A stretch of DNA of 64,000 nt from an uncultured Rhodospirillaceae bacterium (lineage in GTDB: Bacteria; Pseudomonadota; Alphaproteobacteria; Reyranellales; Reyranellaceae): assembly GCA_945952105.1 (NCBI GenBank), contig CAMFGZ010000013.1, positions 1 to 64,000 on the forward strand, read 5' to 3'. Below the pieces are notes generated by a model. That model had not been told where the DNA came from. It ran no database searches and saw nothing but the letters and a program-made list of their open reading frames with translations. This document shows positions 34,767 to 45,431 of the stretch, one piece after another. Every line of letters starts with the position of its first letter. The stretch's first letter is position 1. The position numbers and the translations under genes were made by a program.

Positions 34767-36106
34767 ACGACGCCACGATCTATGCGCTGGGCACCCCGAT
34801 GCCCACGCGTGCGCATCCCGGCGCGCTTGCGGTCATCCGGCTGAGCGGGCCGCGGGCGGGCGACGCGCTGGAGCGGCTGACGAAGCAGCCCCTTCCCTCA
34901 CCGCGCCGCATGGTGTTGCGCACGATCCTCGATCCGGTCACCGGCGAGGCGATCGACAAAGGATTAGTCGTCTGGTTCGCCGCGCCGGCCACGGAGACCG
35001 GCGAGCCGATGGTCGAACTCCACCTGCATGGCGGCCGCGCCGTGGTCGGCGCCGCGCTCGACGCCATCGCGCATCTCGGATTCTGCCGGCTGGCCGAGCC
35101 CGGCGAGTTCACACGCCGCGCCTTCGAGCACGGCAAGCTCGATCTAACCAAAGCCGAGGGCATCGCCGACCTGGTCGCGGCCGAGACGGCGGCCCAGCGG
35201 CGGCAAGCGCTGCAGCAGATGGATGGGGCACTGCACCGGCTCTACGACGACTGGCGAAGTAAGGGCCTGCGGGCGCTGGCGCATCTCGAAGCCGCCATCG
35301 ATTTCCCCGACGAGGACTTGCCCGAAGGCCTGGCCGAAGAAGTACGCGTCGTCCTCGCCGGGCTGCAGGCCGAGATCGCCGCGCATCTGGAAGACCGGCG
35401 CGGCGAGCGGCTGCGCGACGGTCTGTCGATCGCGATCATCGGCCCGCCCAACGCCGGCAAGTCCTCGCTCCTCAATCTCCTCGCCCGGCGCGAGGCGGCG
35501 ATCGTGTCGGAGATGGCCGGCACCACGCGCGACGTGATCGAGGTCCATCTCGATCTTGGCGGCTGGCCGGTCGTGCTGGCCGATACGGCGGGCTTGCGCG
35601 AGTCGATGGACGCAATCGAACAGGAAGGCGTCCGTCGCGCCCGGGCGCGGGCCGCCGTCGCCGACCTGCGCATGCTGGTACTTGACGCGTCAGGCGACTG
35701 GCAGGCGGAAATGCAGGCCATCATCGGCACCACGGAGCGCTGGAACCCGTCGCGCGACATCGTGGTGGTGAACAAGACCGACCTCGTCCCCGTCAAGGAG
35801 GAGGGCCTCGTCGGGCTGTCGACCAGGGGCGGCCCGGGCCTGTCCGAGTTGCTGGCCCGGCTGGAACGATCGGCCGAAGCCGCGATGCAGGAAGGAGCGG
35901 GCGCACCACCGCTAACGCGGACCCGTCATCGCGAGGCGTTGGACGAATGCCGGGTTTCGCTGGAACGTGCGCTCGTCGCGCCGGAAGTGGCACTGGCGGC
36001 GGAAGATCTGCGGATGGCGATGCGCGCGATCGGCCGCATCACCGGCACGGTCCGGATCGACGAACTGCTCGACGTGATCTTCCGCGACTTCTGCATCGGC
36101 AAGTAA
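34763..36106 (+). CDS. mnmE: tRNA modification GTPase MnmE
   Basis: MnmE works with MnmG (encoded at 46.7 kb) to place the cmnm5 group on U34 of certain tRNAs. At 447 residues it has the N-terminal formyl-THF-binding domain (TIYALGTPMPTRAHPGALAV), the central helical part and the inserted GTPase with G1 GPPNAGKSS (from residue 227) and G4 NKTD. It ends with the essential FCIGK (Cys444). It uses a GTG start coupled to the upstream helix-hairpin-helix gene. Confidence 0.97.
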   Translation: MNDATIYALGTPMPTRAHPGALAVIRLSGPRAGDALERLTKQPLPSPRRMVLRTILDPVTGEAIDKGLVVWFAAPATETGEPMVELHLHGGRAVVGAALDAIAHLGFCRLAEPGEFTRRAFEHGKLDLTKAEGIADLVAAETAAQRRQALQQMDGALHRLYDDWRSKGLRALAHLEAAIDFPDEDLPEGLAEEVRVVLAGLQAEIAAHLEDRRGERLRDGLSIAIIGPPNAGKSSLLNLLARREAAIVSEMAGTTRDVIEVHLDLGGWPVVLADTAGLRESMDAIEQEGVRRARARAAVADLRMLVLDASGDWQAEMQAIIGTTERWNPSRDIVVVNKTDLVPVKEEGLVGLSTRGGPGLSELLARLERSAEAAMQEGAGAPPLTRTRHREALDECRVSLERALVAPEVALAAEDLRMAMRAIGRITGTVRIDELLDVIFRDFCIGK

Positions 36107-36197
36107 ATACCTGCCTTCCTCGCGTCACAGCTTTGGAACGACTCGATCCCGACCACGTTCAGGTCGCGGCCGAAATCGAGAAAAAGTGAGGACTATC

Positions 36198-38288
36198 GTG
36201 CGGAAACCCAAGGCTTCGTCCAAGGCCCAGGCTCGCTCCGAGGCTCGTCCGGGCGGCGAGACGCATCAGACCACCACATCTGCCGACCAGACGCTGACGA
36301 CCAACCAGGGCGTCCCGATCTCCGACAACCAGAATTCCCTGAAGAGCGGCGCGCGGGGCCCGACCCTGCTCGAAGACTTCGTGCTGCGGGAGAAGATTCA
36401 ACACTTCGACCATGAGCGTATTCCCGAGCGCATCGTCCATGCCCGCGGCAGCGGGGCACACGGCTATTTCCAGCCGTTGAAGAACCTGTCGAAGCTCACC
36501 AAGGCGGCCTTCCTGCAGGATCCGAAGAAGACCACGAAGGTGTTCGTTCGCTTCTCGACGGTGGCCGGCGGCGCGGGCTCGGTCGACACGCCGCGCGACG
36601 TGCGGGGTTTTGCGGTCAAGTTCTACACCGAGGAAGGCAATTTCGACCTCGTCGGCAACAACATTCCGGTCTTCTTCATCCAGGACGCGATCAAGTTCCC
36701 CGACCTGATCCATTCGGTGAAGATGGAGCCCGACCGGGGCTTCCCGCAGGCGGCTTCGGCGCACGACACGTTCTGGGACTTCGTCTCGCTCATGCCGGAG
36801 AGCATGCACATGCTGATGTGGGCGATGTCGGACCGCGCCATCCCGCGCTCTCTGCGGCATATCGAGGGCTTCGGGGTGCATACCTTCCGCTTGGTCAACG
36901 CCCAGGGCGAATCGACCTTCGTGAAGTTCCACTGGCGGCCGTCGATCGGTGCGGCCTCGACCTTGTGGGACGAGGCCGTGAAGATCGCGGGCGCCGATCC
37001 CGACTACCAACGCCGTGACCTGTGGGAAGCGATCGACAATGGCGACTATCCGGAATGGACGCTCGCCATCCAGGCCTTCGACCAGAAGACGGCCGACTCT
37101 CTCGACTTCGACATTCTCGATCCCACCAAGATCATCCCGGAGGAGGTCATCCCGCTCACGCCCATCGGTCGTATGGTGCTGAACGAAAATCCGGTGAACT
37201 TCTTCGCCGAAACCGAGCAGGTGGCCTTCCATCCTGGTCACATCGTGCCCGGTATCGACTTCACGCCCGACCCGCTGCTGGCTGGCCGCCTGCATTCGTA
37301 TCTCGACACCCAGTTGAGCCGCCTGGGCGGACCGAACTTCCACGAGATTCCGATCAACCGGCCGGTGTGCCCGATGCGCAACTTCCAGCGCGACGGCCAC
37401 ATGCGCATGGCGGTTCCGCCAGGCCGGGTCGCCTACGAGCCCAACTCGCTGGCACCCGACAGTCCGCGCGAGAATCCGACTCGCGGCTTCACGAGCTTCC
37501 CCGACCCCACCTCGGGCCCGAAGACTCGCGAACGGCCGGAATCCTTTGCCGACCACTACTCGCAGGCCCGCCAGTTCTGGCGTTCCATGACACCCCCGGA
37601 ACAGGGCCACATCGTTAACGCCTTCACCTTCGAACTGAGCAAGGTCGTCACGCCGGCGATCCGCAAGCGGATGCTGGGCCATCTCGACCTGATCGAGCCG
37701 GAACTGGGCAAGCGGGTCGCGGCGGCGATGGGTATGGTCGGTGAGGCGGAGAAGATCAGCCCGGCCGTTGAACCGCGCGACGATCTCGATCCGTCGCCGG
37801 CTCTCAGCATCATCGGCAAGGCACCCAGGACGATCAAGGGACGCACGGTCGCCGCGCTGATCACCGACGGCAGCGACGCTGCCGCCGTCCAGAAGCTGCG
37901 CCAGGCGCTGAAGAAGGAAGGCGCGCAGCTCAAGCTGGTGGCGCCGAAGGTAGGCCCGCTCAAGGGCGGGCTGTCGCCGGACATGCAGCTCGACGGTGCA
38001 CCGTCCGTACTGTTCGACGCCGTGGTGGCGCTTCCCTCGGACGGGGGCGCCAAGGAACTCGCGGGCGTGGCGGCGGCCATCGACTGGCTGCGCGATGCCT
38101 TCGGTCACCTGAAGGCCATCGGCTTCAACGAAGCAACGGCGCCGATGCTCTCCAAGGCCGGGATCGAAGCGGATTCGACCATGGGTATCGTTGCCATCGA
38201 TGGAAAGGGTGGCATCGAGGCCTTCATCGGCGCCGCGAAGCAGCACAAGATCTGGGAGCGTGACAAACTGGTGCGCCCCCAACGGTGA
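36198..38288 (+). CDS. katE: Large-subunit catalase (HPII type)
   Basis: This heme catalase disproportionates hydrogen peroxide. At 696 residues it is a large-subunit form. The heme core contains the distal histidine in [13 protein letters not shown] (His81) and the proximal tyrosine in [15 protein letters not shown] (Tyr368). From about residue 545 there is a GATase1-like flavodoxin domain ([16 protein letters not shown]), typical of HPII. I prefer the GTG at 36198, as GAGGA (36188-36192) precedes it; a GTG at 36186 would add 4 residues. It lies 3 bases ahead of ligD, suggesting stress-linked co-expression of peroxide removal and break repair. Confidence 0.95.
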   Translation: MRKPKASSKAQARSEARPGGETHQTTTSADQTLTTNQGVPISDNQNSLKSGARGPTLLEDFVLREKIQHFDHERIPERIVHARGSGAHGYFQPLKNLSKLTKAAFLQDPKKTTKVFVRFSTVAGGAGSVDTPRDVRGFAVKFYTEEGNFDLVGNNIPVFFIQDAIKFPDLIHSVKMEPDRGFPQAASAHDTFWDFVSLMPESMHMLMWAMSDRAIPRSLRHIEGFGVHTFRLVNAQGESTFVKFHWRPSIGAASTLWDEAVKIAGADPDYQRRDLWEAIDNGDYPEWTLAIQAFDQKTADSLDFDILDPTKIIPEEVIPLTPIGRMVLNENPVNFFAETEQVAFHPGHIVPGIDFTPDPLLAGRLHSYLDTQLSRLGGPNFHEIPINRPVCPMRNFQRDGHMRMAVPPGRVAYEPNSLAPDSPRENPTRGFTSFPDPTSGPKTRERPESFADHYSQARQFWRSMTPPEQGHIVNAFTFELSKVVTPAIRKRMLGHLDLIEPELGKRVAAAMGMVGEAEKISPAVEPRDDLDPSPALSIIGKAPRTIKGRTVAALITDGSDAAAVQKLRQALKKEGAQLKLVAPKVGPLKGGLSPDMQLDGAPSVLFDAVVALPSDGGAKELAGVAAAIDWLRDAFGHLKAIGFNEATAPMLSKAGIEADSTMGIVAIDGKGGIEAFIGAAKQHKIWERDKLVRPQR

Positions 38289-38291
38289 TCC

Positions 38292-40946
38292 ATGCGGAAG
38301 GACAGTCTTGCTCCCTATCGCGCCAAGCGCGATTTCACCCAGACGGAGGAGCCGTCGGGCAAGGCGTCCGTCCCGAAATCGAAGCAGCTGCGTTTCGTCA
38401 TCCAGCGGCATGACGCGACGCGGCTGCATTACGATTTTCGTCTCGAGCTCGACGGTACGTTCAAATCATGGGCCGTCACCAAGGGCCCGTCGCTCGACCC
38501 GACTGTCAAGCGGCTGGCGGTCGAGGTGGAGGACCATCCGCTCGACTATGGCGACTTCGAGGGCACGATTCCCGAAGGACAGTATGGGGGCGGCACGGTC
38601 CAGCTCTGGGATCGCGGATACTGGATTCCCGAAGGCGATCCGCATGACGGCCTGAAGCGCGGCGACCTCAAGTTCACCCTGGTCGGCGAGCGGCTGGAGG
38701 GAAGCTGGGTGCTGGTCCGCATGAAGTGGGACCGCAAGGGCGGGAAAAAGGGCGGCCGCACGAACTGGCTGCTGATCAAGCATCGCGATGCGGCCGCCCA
38801 CGAGGGCGATGCCGACAAGCTTCTGAAGGACCCCAAGTCGATCGCCTCGGGGCGTACCCTGAAGGAGATCGCGCTGGGCACCGGCAAGGCGCCCAAGCCG
38901 TTCATGACGGGAAAGAAACGCGGCGCGGGCGCGGTCTGGGAGAGCGACAAGAAGAATGGCGGTGCCCGGGCGTCTGCACCGAAGAGCAAGGCGAAAGCGA
39001 CGAAGGTCTCGTCGATGCCGCGCTTCGTGGAGCCCCAGCTTGCGAAGCTGGTGGAGCGCGCACCGGGGGGAGCCGGATGGGCGCACGAGGTGAAGTTCGA
39101 CGGCTATCGGCTGCAGCTTCGGGTGGAGGACGGTAAGGCCAGGCTGCGCACGCGCAAGGGCCTCGACTGGACCGAGAAGTTCTCGGCGATCGCGAAGCAG
39201 GCGGAGAAGCTGCCGGATTGCATCCTCGATGGCGAGGCGGTGGCGCTCGACGGTCACGGCGCACCGGATTTCGCCGCCTTGCAGGCCGCGCTGTCCAACG
39301 GCGCGTCGGAAGACCTGATCTTCTTCGCCTTCGACCTGCTGTTCCTCGAAGGCGAGGATTTGCGGCCGCTGCCGCTGTCGGAGCGCAAGGCACGCCTGAA
39401 GGCCTTGCTGGACGGCATGAAGGGCAGGCATGCCGGCCTGCGCTATGTCGATCATTTCGAGACGGGCGGCGATGCCGTCCTGCAATCGGCCTGCCGAATG
39501 CACCTCGAAGGTATCGTCTCCAAGCAGCTGGACGCGCCCTACAGGTCGGGCCGGGGCGGAAGCTGGACCAAGGCCAAGTGCCGAGCCGGCCACGAGGTGG
39601 TGATCGGCGGCTGGACGAGCGAGGGTCGTCGCCTGCGCTCGTTGCTCGCCGGCGTGCATCGCGGCGAGGGGAAGGACCGCAAGCTGGTCTATGTCGGCCG
39701 GGTCGGCACGGGCTTCGGCGAGACCGTGATGCGCGCGCTGATGCCCAGGCTGCGTGCGGTGGCCAGCAAAACCAGCCCCTTTGCGGAGGGCGCCAGTCCG
39801 CCCAAGGAAGCCAACATGCATTGGGCCAGGCCCGACCTGGTGGCGGAGATCGAGTTCGCCGGTTGGACCGGTGCCGGCAATGTGCGTCAGGCCTCCTTCA
39901 AGGGATTGCGCGGCGACAAGCCGGCAGACGAGGTCGAAGCGGAAGTCGCAGCCGATCCGGAGACGGCCAGGATGGCCAAGCCCGCCCCGCGCAAGACGAC
40001 CCGCAGGACTTCGCGGAAGACTGGGACGAAGTCGGTCGTGTCGTCGGGCCGCGCCATGGTCATGGGCGTGTCGATCTCCCATCCCGACAAGCCGCTCTGG
40101 CCCGACGAGACGCCGCCCGTCACCAAGCTCGAACTGGCGGAGTATTACGAAGCGGTGGGTGGCTGGATGATCGACCATATCGCCGACCGCCCCTGCTCCA
40201 TCGTGCGTACGCCCGACGGAATCGACGGTGCGCAGAAGTTCTTTCAGCGTCATTCGATGCCGGGCTCGTCGAACCTTCTCGGCGAAGTGAAGGTCGACGG
40301 CGACAAGAAGCCCTATCTCCAGATCGATCGTGTCGAGGGATTGGCGGCGGTGGCGCAGATGGGCGGGACCGAGCTGCATCCCTGGAATTGCCAGCCGGGC
40401 AATCCCGAGGCACCCGGCCGACTGGTGTTCGATCTCGACCCGGCGCCGGACGTGAAGTTCGCGGCGGTCATCGCCGGGGCGCGCGAGATCGCCGCTCGAC
40501 TGAAGAAGCTGGGTCTCGTGCCCTTCTGCAAGACGACGGGCGGCAAGGGCCTGCATGTCGTGGTGCCGCTCACCGACGACAGGAAGAGCCCGGACTGGGA
40601 CACGGCCAAGACCTTCGCCCGCGAGATCTGCCGGCGGATCGCCGAGGACGAGCCGCGACTTTATGTTATCAAAATGTCTAAAGCCGACCGGACCGGCCGG
40701 ATCTTCCTCGATTACCTGCGCAACGACCGTACCGCGACCGCCGTCGCGCCCCTCTCCTCGCGCGCGCGTCCCGGCGCCACCGTGTCGATGCCGATCGAAT
40801 GGACGCAGGTGAGAGTGGGCCTCGATCCGAGGAAATACACGGTGCGCACCGCGCCCGCGCTGCTCAAGCGAAACAAGCCGTGGAAGGACTATGCGAAGTC
40901 GGCAAAGCCGCTGCGCACTGCCATCGAGAAGTTGGTGAAGACATAA
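38292..40946 (+). CDS. ligD: Multifunctional DNA ligase D (NHEJ)
   Basis: LigD repairs double-strand breaks with Ku. The 884-residue protein has three parts in order: a 3'-phosphoesterase domain (about 20-190; [20 protein letters not shown]), an ATP-dependent ligase with the nucleotidyl lysine in [12 protein letters not shown] (Lys268) and IEFAGWT-type OB fold, and a primase-like polymerase (about 590-880) with FDLDP metal-binding aspartates (Asp714, Asp716). A Lys/Arg-rich linker precedes the polymerase. All catalytic motifs look intact. It follows katE closely, and ku comes 96 bases later beyond an inverted repeat. Confidence 0.96.
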   Translation: MRKDSLAPYRAKRDFTQTEEPSGKASVPKSKQLRFVIQRHDATRLHYDFRLELDGTFKSWAVTKGPSLDPTVKRLAVEVEDHPLDYGDFEGTIPEGQYGGGTVQLWDRGYWIPEGDPHDGLKRGDLKFTLVGERLEGSWVLVRMKWDRKGGKKGGRTNWLLIKHRDAAAHEGDADKLLKDPKSIASGRTLKEIALGTGKAPKPFMTGKKRGAGAVWESDKKNGGARASAPKSKAKATKVSSMPRFVEPQLAKLVERAPGGAGWAHEVKFDGYRLQLRVEDGKARLRTRKGLDWTEKFSAIAKQAEKLPDCILDGEAVALDGHGAPDFAALQAALSNGASEDLIFFAFDLLFLEGEDLRPLPLSERKARLKALLDGMKGRHAGLRYVDHFETGGDAVLQSACRMHLEGIVSKQLDAPYRSGRGGSWTKAKCRAGHEVVIGGWTSEGRRLRSLLAGVHRGEGKDRKLVYVGRVGTGFGETVMRALMPRLRAVASKTSPFAEGASPPKEANMHWARPDLVAEIEFAGWTGAGNVRQASFKGLRGDKPADEVEAEVAADPETARMAKPAPRKTTRRTSRKTGTKSVVSSGRAMVMGVSISHPDKPLWPDETPPVTKLELAEYYEAVGGWMIDHIADRPCSIVRTPDGIDGAQKFFQRHSMPGSSNLLGEVKVDGDKKPYLQIDRVEGLAAVAQMGGTELHPWNCQPGNPEAPGRLVFDLDPAPDVKFAAVIAGAREIAARLKKLGLVPFCKTTGGKGLHVVVPLTDDRKSPDWDTAKTFAREICRRIAEDEPRLYVIKMSKADRTGRIFLDYLRNDRTATAVAPLSSRARPGATVSMPIEWTQVRVGLDPRKYTVRTAPALLKRNKPWKDYAKSAKPLRTAIEKLVKT

Positions 40947-40950
40947 CCTG

Positions 40951-41023
40951 TGTCATCCCGGGCGCAGCGAGGGACCTTTGCTCGACGGAATAGGACAGGT
41001 CCCTCGCTGCGCCCGGGATGACA
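40951..41023. repeat. Perfect 27-bp inverted repeat between ligD and ku
   Basis: Arms 40951-40977 and 40997-41023 are exact reverse complements of 27 bases around a 19-base loop. Half of one arm recurs at 9809-9826, and a degenerate arm lies at 22461-22488. This makes it a dispersed REP-like family rather than a local operator. It ends 19 bases before the ku start and could attenuate ligD-ku read-through. Confidence 0.8.
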
Positions 41024-41042
41024 ATCAAATCGGAGCAGCAGA

Positions 41043-41948
41043 ATGGCCAAGCACAAAGCGATACGACCGACCTGGGAGGGGCATCTGCGCCTCTCGCTGG
41101 TGACGTGCCCGGTCGCGCTCTACACCGCGACGGAGCGCAGTGCCGACATCCACTTCAATCTCATCAATCCGAAGACCAACAATCGCATCCGCATGCAGAC
41201 GGTCGATGCCGGCACCGGCAAGCCCGTCGACCGTGCCGATCTGGTGAAGGGATTCGAAGTTTCGAAGAACAAGTACGTGCTGCTCGAAAAGGAGGAGCTC
41301 GATGCGGTGCGCCTGGAATCGACGCGTATCATCGACATCGAGGAGTTCGTCGATGCGTCGGAGATCGACCGCATCTATTGGGACGAGCCCTACTATCTCG
41401 CACCATCGGGCAAGACCGGCATCGAAGCCTATTCGGTGATCCGCGCCGCGATGGAGAAGCAGGAGAAGGTGGCACTGGGCCGCGTCGTCATGCACCAGCG
41501 CGAGCGCATCTGCGCGCTCGAACCGCGCGACAGGGGAATCCTGCTGACGACCCTGCGCACCCACGACGAGATCCGTGCCATGTCGCAGGTCTTCGATCGC
41601 AGCCTGCCCAGGCCCGACGCCCGCATGCTGCAGATCGCGGAGAAGATCATCGAGCAGCAGGATGCCAAATTCGATCCGTCGCGCTTCAAGGATCGCTACG
41701 AGGACGCGCTGCGCGAGCTGATCGCGAAGAAGAAGAAGGGCGAGCCCGTCGTCTCCGTCGAGGCCGAGGAGGACGACGAAAAGGTCGTCGATCTCATGGA
41801 GGCCTTGAAGAGGAGCCTCAAGGGCGGTGGCGGCCCCTCGCGCGACAAGGCCGACCGCTTCCTCGAAGCGCATGGGCGGAAGAAGGCCAAGCCGAAAACC
41901 ACCACGAAGACTCGCCGCAAGGCGGCGTCGCGCAAGCGAGCGGCTTGA
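41043..41948 (+). CDS. ku: Ku protein (NHEJ DNA-end binding)
   Basis: Bacterial Ku forms a homodimeric ring on broken DNA ends and recruits LigD. The 301-residue protein has the Ku core domain (about residues 10-260: WEGHLRLSLVTCPVALYTA, then the YVLLEKEELDAVRLEST and EPYYLAPSGKTG segments) and a basic Lys/Arg tail (from about 275) used for end binding. GCAGCAGA before the ATG gives a modest ribosome site. It partners with ligD just upstream. It converges on the BtuD-like gene, 7 bases apart. Confidence 0.96.
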   Translation: MAKHKAIRPTWEGHLRLSLVTCPVALYTATERSADIHFNLINPKTNNRIRMQTVDAGTGKPVDRADLVKGFEVSKNKYVLLEKEELDAVRLESTRIIDIEEFVDASEIDRIYWDEPYYLAPSGKTGIEAYSVIRAAMEKQEKVALGRVVMHQRERICALEPRDRGILLTTLRTHDEIRAMSQVFDRSLPRPDARMLQIAEKIIEQQDAKFDPSRFKDRYEDALRELIAKKKKGEPVVSVEAEEDDEKVVDLMEALKRSLKGGGGPSRDKADRFLEAHGRKKAKPKTTTKTRRKAASRKRAA

Positions 41949-41955
41949 CGCGGAG

Positions 41956-42735
41956 TCAGTCGCGCCTCTCCCACGCGACGGGCTGCATGACGCCGTCGAC
42001 GAGGATGTGGCGGAAGCCGACTCCATAGGCGGCTTCGATGACGTCACCCGCGAGCGCGATGGCGGGCGGGCCGTCGGCGGCGACGCCATGATTGGCCAGG
42101 ACGATCACCCGGTCGGCGAAGCGCGCGGCCAGTCCCAGATCGTGCAGGACCACGATCACACAGGCGCCCCGCGCCGCCTCGGCGCGCAGGATGGCCATGG
42201 TTTCCAGCGCATAGGCGGGGTCGAGGCTGGCGACCGGCTCGTCGGCCAGCAGGACGGCGGCCTCGGTCGCCAGTGCGCGGGCCATCATCATGCGGGCGCG
42301 CTCGCCCTGGGACAGCGTGTCGATGGACCGGTCGGCGAAGCGAACACCGTCGACCCGCTGCAGGGCGCGCTGCACGGCGTCGGCATCCGACAATCGAGCC
42401 GGCCGGCTGAGATCGGCGCCGTGTGGCAGGCGGCCCAGCGCCACGACGTCGCGCGCGCGCAGCGGCCAGTAGGCCGAGGCGGCTTGCGCTAGATAGGCAA
42501 TGCGCTGGCCACGGATCGCGGCGCCGAGGCCGGACAGCGGCTTACCGCCCAGCTCGACTTCACCGGCCGCCGGCGCATCGAGGCCGGCGAGATGGCGCAG
42601 CAGGGTCGTCTTGCCCGCGCCGTTGGGGCCGACGACGGCAGTGACCTCGCCCGCCTCGAATGCGAGATCGATGGCGGAGAGGACCTCGCGATCCCCGCGG
42701 CGGCTGGTGAGGCCGCGAACCGCGAGGGCGCTCAT
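41956..42735 (-). CDS. btuD: Cobalamin-type ABC transporter ATP-binding protein
   Basis: This 259-residue ABC ATPase of the FecE/BtuD group has Walker A GPNGAGKTT (residues 36-44), signature LSQGERARM and Walker B VLLADEP followed by the switch histidine VIVVLHDLGLA. It powers import of cobalamin or another metal-chelate. The start at 42735 overlaps the permease stop by 4 bases (ATGA). It is the last gene of the riboswitch-led operon, which strongly implies B12 or corrinoid import rather than siderophore uptake. Confidence 0.88.
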   Translation of the reverse strand: MSALAVRGLTSRRGDREVLSAIDLAFEAGEVTAVVGPNGAGKTTLLRHLAGLDAPAAGEVELGGKPLSGLGAAIRGQRIAYLAQAASAYWPLRARDVVALGRLPHGADLSRPARLSDADAVQRALQRVDGVRFADRSIDTLSQGERARMMMARALATEAAVLLADEPVASLDPAYALETMAILRAEAARGACVIVVLHDLGLAARFADRVIVLANHGVAADGPPAIALAGDVIEAAYGVGFRHILVDGVMQPVAWERRD

Positions 42736-43688
42736 GCTGCGAGCCAGGCGGCGCGGGCCCGGCGCACGGCGCGCACGAGGAACGGTGCGCCGACCAGCGA
42801 GGTGAAGACGCCGAGTTGCAGTTCGTAGGCCGTCGGCAGCAGGCGCACGGCGATGTCGGCCATCAGCACCAGGGCGGCGCCGACCAGCATGGACGGCACG
42901 AGCGTCGCACCGGGCCGGAAGTCGACGCGCGCGCGCACGAGATGAGGCGCGATCAGGCCGACGAAGCCGATGACGCCGGCGACCGAGGTGGCCGCGCCGA
43001 CCATCAGCCCCACGCCGAGGGTGAGCCTGAGGCCGAGCGATTTCGTGTCGACGCCGAGGCTGCGCGCCGTGTCCTCGCCGAGGGACAGCGCATCGAGCCA
43101 GCGGCCGGCGCCCAGAACGATGGCCGCGCCCAGGATCATGAACGGCGCGGTGATGAAGAGATATCGCAGGTCGCGGTCTACGATCGAGCCGGCGAGCCAG
43201 AGGGAGATTTCCTGATAGGCGAAGGGATTGGGCGACAACGCCAGCACGAGCGAGATCAGCGCGGCGGCGATGGCGTTGATGGCGACGCCCATCAGCAGCA
43301 GCGAGACGGTGCCGGTGCCCGATCGGACCGCGCCCATCAGCAACGCGACCGCGATGCCCGCGCCGGCAATCCCGGCCAGCGGCTGGGCCAGCACGAAGGC
43401 GGCGGCGAGGCCGCTGTAGAAGGCACAGACCGCGGCAAAGCCGGCGCAGGCGGAGACGCCGATCACACCGGGTTCCGCCAGTGGGTTGCGCAGCCAGGCC
43501 TGCAGGACCGCGCCGCTGAGCCCCAGCACGCCGCCGATCAACAGGCCGAGCGTCGCGCGCGGCACACGCAGTTCCCAGACGATGGCCCAGCCGACCTCGT
43601 TGCCGAGTCGCCACGGCCACCACGCCGGTCCGACGGCCAGCGACAGGAGATAGAGCACCGCCACCATCACGACGAGCCACCGGTTCAT
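42732..43688 (-). CDS. btuC: FecCD/BtuC-type ABC permease
   Basis: This 318-residue inner-membrane permease has the features of the BtuC/FecCD family: about ten helices, LRVPRATLGLLIGGVLGLSGA near the N-terminus, the NPLAEPGVIGVSACAGFAAV loop, and VGFVGLIAPH-like segment (GVIGFVGLIAPHLVR), followed by the GAPFLVRAVRR C-terminus. The start at 43688 overlaps the upstream binding-protein stop (ATGA). With the ATPase and binding protein it forms a complete importer under a cobalamin riboswitch. Confidence 0.9.
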   Translation of the reverse strand: MNRWLVVMVAVLYLLSLAVGPAWWPWRLGNEVGWAIVWELRVPRATLGLLIGGVLGLSGAVLQAWLRNPLAEPGVIGVSACAGFAAVCAFYSGLAAAFVLAQPLAGIAGAGIAVALLMGAVRSGTGTVSLLLMGVAINAIAAALISLVLALSPNPFAYQEISLWLAGSIVDRDLRYLFITAPFMILGAAIVLGAGRWLDALSLGEDTARSLGVDTKSLGLRLTLGVGLMVGAATSVAGVIGFVGLIAPHLVRARVDFRPGATLVPSMLVGAALVLMADIAVRLLPTAYELQLGVFTSLVGAPFLVRAVRRARAAWLAA

Positions 43689-44509
43689 CGGCGGGCCTCC
43701 GCGAGCAGGCGGATCGCCTCGATATTCTCCGGCCCGGCGCAGATCGCGTACTTCATCGGCAGGGACAGGAGCCGCGTCTTTCCCGCAAGCGCCAGCAGCG
43801 CGTGATGGTCGACGAACTCGGTCGCACGCGCAGGGTTGGCGTTGGTCGCCCCGTCGAGAACGAGCAGGCCCGGCTGGTTGACCAGAACCTCTTCGAGCGC
43901 GATGCGGCCATAGGCCGGGATTCCCAGCTCCGCCGCGAGATTGCGGAAGCCGGCGACGCGCAGCAGTTCGTCCATCAGGCTTCCCTTGCCCGCGGTGCCG
44001 CGATTGGCCTGAAGGGTGATCGCTGCGCCGACGGGGGCGCCCGTCCACGCGAGCCGGCGCTTCTGCTCGCGCATGTCGGCGATCAGGTTTCGGCCGATCT
44101 CCTCGCGGCCCATCGCGACGGCCATGCGCTCGATGATGCCCTCGGCATCGTCGATCGAGGCGCCCCACGGAACCTCGATCAGTCGGATGCCGGCGCCGCG
44201 CAGCAGACGCTTCAGGGTGGCGTGCGAATCGCGGTCGAAGACGACGAGGTCGGGTCGCAGCGCGAGGATCGATTCGACGGTCGCGCGCACCGTTGGAATG
44301 GAGGCGGCGCGATCGGCCAGCACCGAGATGCCGGGATCGCGCGACAGGTAGCTGACGCCGACGAGCTGCCCGGGCGCGGCGAGACGCATCGCGATCTGGT
44401 CGAGACAGAGATTCACCGTCACGACGCGCTGCGGCGCCTGCGCGTCGGCGGTCCGGGCGGCGAGCAACAGAAGGATGAGTACACCGACCAGTGTACGGGC
44501 GATGCTCAT
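43685..44509 (-). CDS. btuF: BtuF-like periplasmic corrinoid-binding protein
   Basis: This 274-residue binding protein has a signal peptide (LVGVLILLLLAARTADA, cut before QAPQR) and the helical-backbone FhuD/BtuF fold: VVTVNLCLDQIAMRL, ILALRPDLVVFDRDSH and RLLRGAGIRLIEVPWG. By position it binds cobalamin or a precursor and delivers it to the permease. The start at 44509 overlaps the nitrilase-like gene's stop by 4 bases. The TonB-dependent outer-membrane receptor is not in this window. Confidence 0.87.
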   Translation of the reverse strand: MSIARTLVGVLILLLLAARTADAQAPQRVVTVNLCLDQIAMRLAAPGQLVGVSYLSRDPGISVLADRAASIPTVRATVESILALRPDLVVFDRDSHATLKRLLRGAGIRLIEVPWGASIDDAEGIIERMAVAMGREEIGRNLIADMREQKRRLAWTGAPVGAAITLQANRGTAGKGSLMDELLRVAGFRNLAAELGIPAYGRIALEEVLVNQPGLLVLDGATNANPARATEFVDHHALLALAGKTRLLSLPMKYAICAGPENIEAIRLLAEARR

Positions 44510-45339
44510 CGTACGCGCCAGTTGGCAAGGCGACGCGAGGCGGGCGTCCAGTCGACCAGCGCGATCCGTGGTTCGAGGGACGCATGGGAGAAGAGGACGG
44601 ATCCGTCGACGGCGGCGATCGAGCAGGCCGCGTTGAAATCGAGCACGTCCTGGCCGGTGCGGTTGCAGACGAGGACAGGACGGAAGGTGGTCGAGGAGGC
44701 GCGCTCCCATTCGCCGTCGGGTCCGTGGTGGCCGGGCGCCCAAGCGGCCGACGACAGGTGCAGGTCGACGCCAAGGGCCGCGGTCTCGTCCACCAGGCGC
44801 TGGGAATACATGTCGGCGCAGACGAAGAAGCCGACGCGGCCGATGCCGTTGATCGGGATCGCCGTCGGCCGGTCGCCCGGCGTCGACCAGGATTCCGAGC
44901 CGACGCGCAGCGCGTTGATCTTGCGATGCCGACCGGTCACGGCGCCGTCGGGCGCGAAGACGATCATGCTGTTGAACAGCGCGTAGGGCGTCGCTTCCGG
45001 CGTGCTCAACACCAGTGTCGCGCTGGTGTCGCGCGCGAGTGCGCCGGCCCAGGCGAACAATTCGGCCTGGCCCTCGGCGATCCAGCCGGTGCCTACAAGG
45101 TCGCGGAAGCCATAGCCGCTGACGGCCAGTTCAGGCGTGACGATGAGGCGTGCACCGCCGGTGGCGGCCTTGCGGGCCGCCTGCTCGATGGCCTGGCGGT
45201 TGGCGGCGATCTCGCCGGGACGGGGCGCGAGATGAAGGAGCGCGATGGTGGCGACAGAGGCGGCGGTGGCGTTGGTCACGGCCGAGAAGGCTACGCCACC
45301 GGCCAGGACTTGCAGCAAGTTTCGACGGATCGGCGTCAA
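44506..45339 (-). CDS. Exported carbon-nitrogen hydrolase (nitrilase superfamily)
   Basis: This 277-residue protein carries the nitrilase-superfamily catalytic triad: Glu70 in IVTPELAVSGYG, Lys140 in GRHRKINALRVG and Cys174 in FFVCADMYSQ. Members split amides, ureas or nitriles. It starts with a twin-arginine-like export signal (RRNLLQVLAGGVAFSAVT), so it should act outside the cytoplasm. I place the start at TTG 45339, with GGGAG at an 8-base spacing; TTG 45354 is possible. It is the first gene after a cobalamin riboswitch and overlaps the corrinoid-binding protein gene, which implies a role in corrinoid processing or salvage. That is inference. Confidence 0.85.
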   Translation of the reverse strand: MTPIRRNLLQVLAGGVAFSAVTNATAASVATIALLHLAPRPGEIAANRQAIEQAARKAATGGARLIVTPELAVSGYGFRDLVGTGWIAEGQAELFAWAGALARDTSATLVLSTPEATPYALFNSMIVFAPDGAVTGRHRKINALRVGSESWSTPGDRPTAIPINGIGRVGFFVCADMYSQRLVDETAALGVDLHLSSAAWAPGHHGPDGEWERASSTTFRPVLVCNRTGQDVLDFNAACSIAAVDGSVLFSHASLEPRIALVDWTPASRRLANWRVR

Positions 45340-45431
45340 CGACGGATCTCCCAACGGTTCGCACGAGGCGCGTCACCGCTCGGTTGACCGTCCCGCTGGA
45401 TCATCCCGTCCATCGGAAGAGCGACGCTATC

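Noticed and set aside
36133..36189. Peptide-like stretch LERLDPDHVQVAAEIEKK before katE
   Set aside because: Looks protein-like but has no convincing start; the frame continues back only as a shadow of mnmE. Possibly a remnant, not annotated.
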